Shown here: positions 32,070-35,996 of the stretch, in pieces
Position numbering within the stretch: the stretch's first letter is position 1
How the letters are laid out: every line of letters starts with the position of its first letter
DNA from: Candidatus Omnitrophota bacterium
GTDB lineage: Bacteria; Omnitrophota; Gorgyraeia; JABMRG01
Reading direction: 5' to 3'
Length of the DNA stretch: 35,996 bases
NCBI GenBank assembly: GCA_028716165.1
Contig: JAQUQI010000004.1
Coordinates: 82,715-118,710 of the forward strand
Position numbers and translations under genes: made by a program
Notes under the pieces: generated by a model
What the model saw: only the letters and a program-made list of their open reading frames with translations
Database searches by the model: none
Told to the model about the DNA's origin: nothing

Positions 32070-33509
32070 ATGGCAGATGATATACTAAATGTAAGACATA
32101 ATAAAATAGACGCGTTAAGAGGAAATGGGGTAAGGCCTTATGGCGCGCGATTTGAAAAAACAAATACCCTGTCAGGGTTAAGGTCTGATTTTGAGCTGGG
32201 CAAGTTGACCATGGAAAATGTCGTAAAAGCTGCTGGCAGAATAATGAGTGTCAGAGAACACGGCAAGAGCGCTTTTCTTGACATAAAAGATCATACCTCT
32301 AAAATACAGCTATACGTAAAAAAGGATGATGTAACCGGCGGGCTTTGGGACCTTCTTGATATAGGAGATATTATCGGCGCCGAAGGGTCTTTATTTAAGA
32401 CCAGGACGGGTGAGATAACAATCAATGCTTCTGGGCTTACGATGCTTTCAAAATCATTAAGGCCTTTACCTGAAAAATGGCACGGCCTCAAAGACATAGA
32501 GACCCGTTACAGGCAGAGGTATCTTGACCTGATATCCAATGATGAGTCAATGCATGTTTTTATGACCAGGTGCCGGATCATCAAATCCATTAGGAGATTT
32601 TTTGATGAAAGAGGTTATGCGGAAGTTGAAACGCCGATGCTTCATCCTATCGCGGGAGGCGCCGCTGGCAGGCCGTTTAAGACATATCACAATGTTTATG
32701 AAAAGGACCTCTATTTAAGGATAGCCCCGGAATTATATCTTAAAAGACTGCTTGTCGGCGGCATGGAAAAGGTATATGAAATTAATAGATCCTTCAGGAA
32801 TGAAGGCGTATCCACGCGCCACAATCCGGAATTTACCATGCTTGAAGCGTATGCGGCGTATGCCGACTATAATGACCTGATGCCGCTTATGGAAAACCTT
32901 GTCAGCGGGCTTGTTTATGAGATCACCGGGAAAAAAGAGACAATGTATAAAGGCAAGCTTATTAATTTTGAGCCGCCCTGGGAAAGGGTGTCTTTTACCC
33001 TCATGATGAAAGAGCTTTACGGGGTTGACCCGAATGATGATGCCGATGTATGGGCCGGCAAGCTTAAAGAAAAAGGCGTAAAACTTGAAGGTGATAAGCT
33101 TAGCAAGACAAGGCTGATTAATATAGTAGCTGATTTGATCGAGCCGAAGTCCGATAAAGGCAAACCCATTTTCGTAACGGATTATTTTACCGAACTATGC
33201 CCTCTTGCCAAGACAAACAGCGAAAATCCAGCCATATCGGAACGATTTGAGCTCTATATGGGCGGCATGGAAGTGGCTAACGCGTATTCCGAATTGAATG
33301 ATCCGTCGGAACAGGAGAGGCGTTTTAAGGCCCAGCTTGATTTTGACAAAGAAACCTCGGACCAGATAGATATGGATTACATAAGGGCCTTGGAATATGG
33401 TATGCCGCCCGCGGCAGGATTGGGAATCGGCATAGATAGGCTGGTTATGATACTTACCGGCAGTGAATCAATAAGGGACGTGATATTGTTTCCCCAGCTG
33501 AAGCCATGA
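32070..33509 (+). CDS. lysS: Lysyl-tRNA synthetase, class II
   Basis: Charges tRNA-Lys. The 479-residue enzyme has the N-terminal OB-fold anticodon domain (about 50-140, with AGRIMSVREHGKSAFLDIKD) followed by the class II core. Motif 2 is FRNEGVSTRHNPEFTMLE, and motif 3 is AAGLGIGIDRLVMILTG near the end, followed by SIRDVILFPQLKP. LEAYAAYADYNDLM and ELYMGGMEVANAYSELNDP are LysS-specific. It opens an operon with the Lol genes and overlaps lolC by ATGA. Confidence 0.97.
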   Translation: MADDILNVRHNKIDALRGNGVRPYGARFEKTNTLSGLRSDFELGKLTMENVVKAAGRIMSVREHGKSAFLDIKDHTSKIQLYVKKDDVTGGLWDLLDIGDIIGAEGSLFKTRTGEITINASGLTMLSKSLRPLPEKWHGLKDIETRYRQRYLDLISNDESMHVFMTRCRIIKSIRRFFDERGYAEVETPMLHPIAGGAAGRPFKTYHNVYEKDLYLRIAPELYLKRLLVGGMEKVYEINRSFRNEGVSTRHNPEFTMLEAYAAYADYNDLMPLMENLVSGLVYEITGKKETMYKGKLINFEPPWERVSFTLMMKELYGVDPNDDADVWAGKLKEKGVKLEGDKLSKTRLINIVADLIEPKSDKGKPIFVTDYFTELCPLAKTNSENPAISERFELYMGGMEVANAYSELNDPSEQERRFKAQLDFDKETSDQIDMDYIRALEYGMPPAAGLGIGIDRLVMILTGSESIRDVILFPQLKP

Positions 33510-34696
33510 GAAGAGAGCTGGCTATAGCCGCGCGTTATATTGTTTCCGCAAAAAGGAAACGCCTCGTATCGTTTATGAGTTTTGTATCAATACTCGGTAT
33601 CGGGGTAGGCGTTGCCTGCCTGATAACCGTTATTGCCGTTATGAATGGTTTTAGCAGTGAGCTTGAAAAAAGGATAATAGGCCAAAACCCGCATATTATT
33701 ATTGAGGAACAATATGGCATAAACAGCCGGGAATATCTTGACCTTGCAGCCAGTTTGTCAGGATTTGATGAAATAAATGGCCTGTATCCTTTTATATGGG
33801 GCCAGGGCGTGCTTAACTTCAGGTCCCGCGCGCAGGGCGCGGCATTCAGAAGCGTTGATCTGCAAAACCCTATTGACAGAAAAAAGATTGAGGGCCAGAT
33901 ATGTTCAGGCTCTCTTGAGTTGGAAGGTAACAGCCTTATAATCGGCAAAGAGTTATCAACAGCATTAGGCGCTTTTACAGGGGATGAGATAGATGTGATG
34001 ACGTCGTTTTCATCCAGGCCTAAACGATTTAAGATAACCGGTATATTTTATTCAGGCATGTATGAATATGACCTGAATCTGGCCTATATCGGATTATCAA
34101 AGGCGGCAGAGATATTTGATACGGCGGGATCCTATAATGGAATAGGCCTGGATCTCAAGGATGCTTTAAAGGCAGACTGGATGAAAAACCGGTTATTGCC
34201 TGTTATGCCGGAAGGTTTTTATTTAAGGACATGGATGGAACTTAACACAAATTTATTTGCGGCATTAAAATTGGAAAAAGCGGCAATGTTTGTGATATTA
34301 ACTCTGATCGTGATCGTGGCCGCGCTGAATATAATAAGCATGTTGACTGTCATGGTAACCGACAAGAGAAAGGACATAGGCATATTAAAGGCGGTAGGGG
34401 CTACGGGCATGATGATCATGAATATTTTTTCTTTCCAGGGGTTAATCATTGGGGCCCTTGGAGCCGTGTTTGGCCTGTGCGGCGGTATCGGAATGGTGTT
34501 TATACTGGATAAATGGCGGTTCCCGATACTGCCGGAGAGTATATATTACGGTATTAATTATCTGCCTGTCAAGATATCGGTTTCTGATTTTATCATTGTG
34601 ACCGCAGCGGCCCTTATCATCAGCCTTCTGGCTTCGGCTTATCCGGCATATCAGGCATCAAGGCTTGAGCCGGTGGAAGCTTTGAGATATGAATAG
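33506..34696 (+). CDS. lolC: Lipoprotein-releasing ABC transporter permease (LolC/LolE family)
   Basis: Inner-membrane permease that extracts outer-membrane lipoproteins for LolA. The 396-residue protein has the family topology: one N-terminal membrane helix (about 25-47, GIGVGVACLITVIAVMNGF), a large periplasmic domain, then three C-terminal helices (about 260-285, 310-335 and 358-380) with the MacB/FtsX-type ILKAVGATGMMIM coupling segment. It ends ASRLEPVEALRYE, the typical FtsX-superfamily tail. A single permease gene here implies a homodimer (LolF-type). It is coupled to lysS and followed by the ATPase. Confidence 0.9.
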   Translation: MRRELAIAARYIVSAKRKRLVSFMSFVSILGIGVGVACLITVIAVMNGFSSELEKRIIGQNPHIIIEEQYGINSREYLDLAASLSGFDEINGLYPFIWGQGVLNFRSRAQGAAFRSVDLQNPIDRKKIEGQICSGSLELEGNSLIIGKELSTALGAFTGDEIDVMTSFSSRPKRFKITGIFYSGMYEYDLNLAYIGLSKAAEIFDTAGSYNGIGLDLKDALKADWMKNRLLPVMPEGFYLRTWMELNTNLFAALKLEKAAMFVILTLIVIVAALNIISMLTVMVTDKRKDIGILKAVGATGMMIMNIFSFQGLIIGALGAVFGLCGGIGMVFILDKWRFPILPESIYYGINYLPVKISVSDFIIVTAAALIISLLASAYPAYQASRLEPVEALRYE

Positions 34697-34728
34697 GCGC
34701 GTTGTTTACGCGCAGAAGCGGGGTATTA

Positions 34729-35403
34729 ATGTTGGTCAAGGCGGAGGGGTTATCCAAGAAATATGAAACCGGCGGCACGGACCTTGAAGCGGTCAAGGGT
34801 GCAAGCCTTGCCATAGACAAGGCCGAGATCCTTGCCCTGCTGGGGCCTTCAGGAGCCGGCAAATCAACTTTGTTGCATATGCTCGGCGGGTTGGACAGGC
34901 CTTCCAGCGGCAAGGTTTTTTTTGACGGTATAGACCTTTACGGTATCTCCGACAGCCGGCGTTCTCGTTTAAGAAACAGCAGGATTGGTTTCGTCTTTCA
35001 GCTTTATCATTTATTGGGCGAACTCACGTCCATGGAAAATGTTACGCTTCCGGCGATGCTGGCCTGCGGAAATAAACTCGCCAAAAAGGATATAATGGCC
35101 CGCGGCGAATACCTGTTGGAATCAGTCGGTGTTATAGACAGGGCTTTTCATAAACCGTGCCAGCTTTCGGGCGGAGAAGCGCAAAGGGTATCCATAGCCC
35201 GGGCGCTTATGAATAATCCTGATATCGTATTGTGCGATGAGCCTACGGGCAACCTTGATTCTGAAAACGCGTATAATATTTTAAAGATTATCCAATTTTT
35301 GAATACGCAATTTAACCAGGCTTTTCTGATTGTCACGCACAATGAACGCATATCCGATCTGGCTGATCGCGTCATTTATATGGAAGACGGAAAACTAAAA
35401 TAG
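34729..35403 (+). CDS. lolD: Lipoprotein-releasing ABC transporter ATPase LolD
   Basis: ATPase partner of the LolC-type permease. Walker A is [12 protein letters not shown], the Q-loop is FVFQLYHLL, the signature is [15 protein letters not shown], Walker B is [12 protein letters not shown], and the H-loop is IVTHNE. The [14 protein letters not shown] segment is typical of LolD. The ATG at 34729, seven bases after an AGCGGGG site, gives 225 residues; an in-frame TTG at 34702 is less likely. The stop is 10 bp before the next gene. Confidence 0.94.
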   Translation: MLVKAEGLSKKYETGGTDLEAVKGASLAIDKAEILALLGPSGAGKSTLLHMLGGLDRPSSGKVFFDGIDLYGISDSRRSRLRNSRIGFVFQLYHLLGELTSMENVTLPAMLACGNKLAKKDIMARGEYLLESVGVIDRAFHKPCQLSGGEAQRVSIARALMNNPDIVLCDEPTGNLDSENAYNILKIIQFLNTQFNQAFLIVTHNERISDLADRVIYMEDGKLK

Positions 35404-35412
35404 GAGTATTGC

Positions 35413-35996
35413 ATGTCTGCCAAAATTTATGTCAACGGCAAGTATTACGATAAGCAGGAGGCGAAGGTATCTGTTTTTGACCACGGGTTTTTGTATGGAG
35501 ACGGGGTATTTGAGGGGATGCGTTCTTATAACAGGCTGATCTTTCGCCTGAAAGAACATATTGACAGGTTATACGAATCAGCCAAGGCCATAAAATTGCA
35601 AATACCCGTAAAAAAACAGGGCATGATGGGTATAGTTTTGAAGACGGTTGCCATTAATAAACTTGAAAACGCTTATATAAGGCTCGTTATCACAAGGGGA
35701 ATAGGAGATTTGGGCCTTGACCCGCGTAAATGTTTTGGAAAACCTTCTATCATAGTGATTGCCGATAATATAACTCTATATCCGGAAAAGTATTACAAGC
35801 AGGGCCTTGCCATTATCATCGCGCGCACACAGCAGAATTCGGTCCACGCCCTTAATCCCGCCATAAAATCTCTTAATTATTTAAACAACATAATGGCAAA
35901 GATTGAGGCTACCGAAAGCGGCCGTGAAGAAGCGATCATGCTTGACGCCAAAGGGTATGTAACAGAGTGCACCGGAGATAATATTTTTATCATAAA
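35413..35996 (+). CDS. ilvE: Branched-chain amino acid aminotransferase (class IV; cut by window edge)
   Basis: The first 194 codons of a fold-type IV PLP aminotransferase, starting at an ATG with AGGAG six bases upstream. Landmarks are VSVFDHGFLYGDGVFEGMR at the start, RLVITRGIGDLGLDPR, and NPAIKSLNYLNNIMAK with the catalytic lysine. GYVTECTGDNIF runs to the window end. The pattern fits IlvE, which transaminates leucine, isoleucine and valine. D-amino-acid aminotransferase or aminodeoxychorismate lyase are less likely relatives. The rest of the gene lies outside. Confidence 0.88.
   Translation, partial: MSAKIYVNGKYYDKQEAKVSVFDHGFLYGDGVFEGMRSYNRLIFRLKEHIDRLYESAKAIKLQIPVKKQGMMGIVLKTVAINKLENAYIRLVITRGIGDLGLDPRKCFGKPSIIVIADNITLYPEKYYKQGLAIIIARTQQNSVHALNPAIKSLNYLNNIMAKIEATESGREEAIMLDAKGYVTECTGDNIFII

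Noticed and set aside
1-35996. CRISPR arrays or tRNA genes
   Set aside because: No regularly spaced direct repeats and no tRNA cloverleaf other than the tmRNA acceptor domain were seen by eye.

Overview
The window looks like the chromosome of a Gram-negative, probably uncultured candidate-phylum bacterium. LptD, an AsmA-like envelope protein, a lipoprotein-type amidase and LolC/LolD all imply an outer membrane. The overall gene style and the dispersed repeats near 21.8 kb recall Omnitrophota, but that placement is a guess. The core DNA is of moderate G+C. One block, about 14.1-22.1 kb, is clearly richer in A+T and is foreign.

Layout. 1-3649: end of a diguanylate cyclase, a ROK sugar kinase and LptD. 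3755-13079: nine head-to-tail nucleotide-sugar genes (UDP-glucose dehydrogenase, an RmlC-like epimerase, RmlA, a DegT aminotransferase, RmlB, WecB, WecC, a UDP-HexNAc 4-epimerase and UDP-xylose synthase). They supply dTDP-amino or deoxy sugars, ManNAcA-type sugars and UDP-xylose for a surface glycan, but no glycosyltransferase is present. 13220-14120: smpB followed 9 nt later by the tmRNA gene ssrA. 14114-22096: an island inserted exactly at the 3' end of ssrA. 22176-28913: amiC, murI, queD-C-E-F, a two-subunit class I fumarase, rph and rdgB, many overlapping by a few bases. 28879-31827 (minus): a 982-residue AsmA-like protein. 32070-35996: lysS-lolC-lolD and the start of a branched-chain aminotransferase, behind a perfect TTGACA-17-TATAAT promoter.

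The island carries a large serine recombinase at its left end. Its cargo is an XRE repressor with a DUF262/DUF1524 (GmrSD-like) protein, a DUF6338-like membrane protein with a tiny proline-rich partner, a HEPN-like zinc-ribbon gene broken by one stop codon inside its RNxxxH motif, and a second HEPN-like protein. This looks like a small defence cargo.

The most interesting observation is that the recombinase gene itself is split by integration. The ends share the direct repeat TCCACCA. Just inside them are 17-bp inverted arms that together form a 46-bp dyad centred on the first TC of the repeat, which is what an attP should look like. If the ends are rejoined in silico, the recombinase frame runs straight through attP into a 72-codon helix-turn-helix ORF now stranded at the far right end. 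This gives one continuous protein of about 629 residues. In the integrated state that HTH tail is replaced by nine residues read antisense from ssrA. This resembles the archaeal SSV-type integrase arrangement, but with a serine recombinase.
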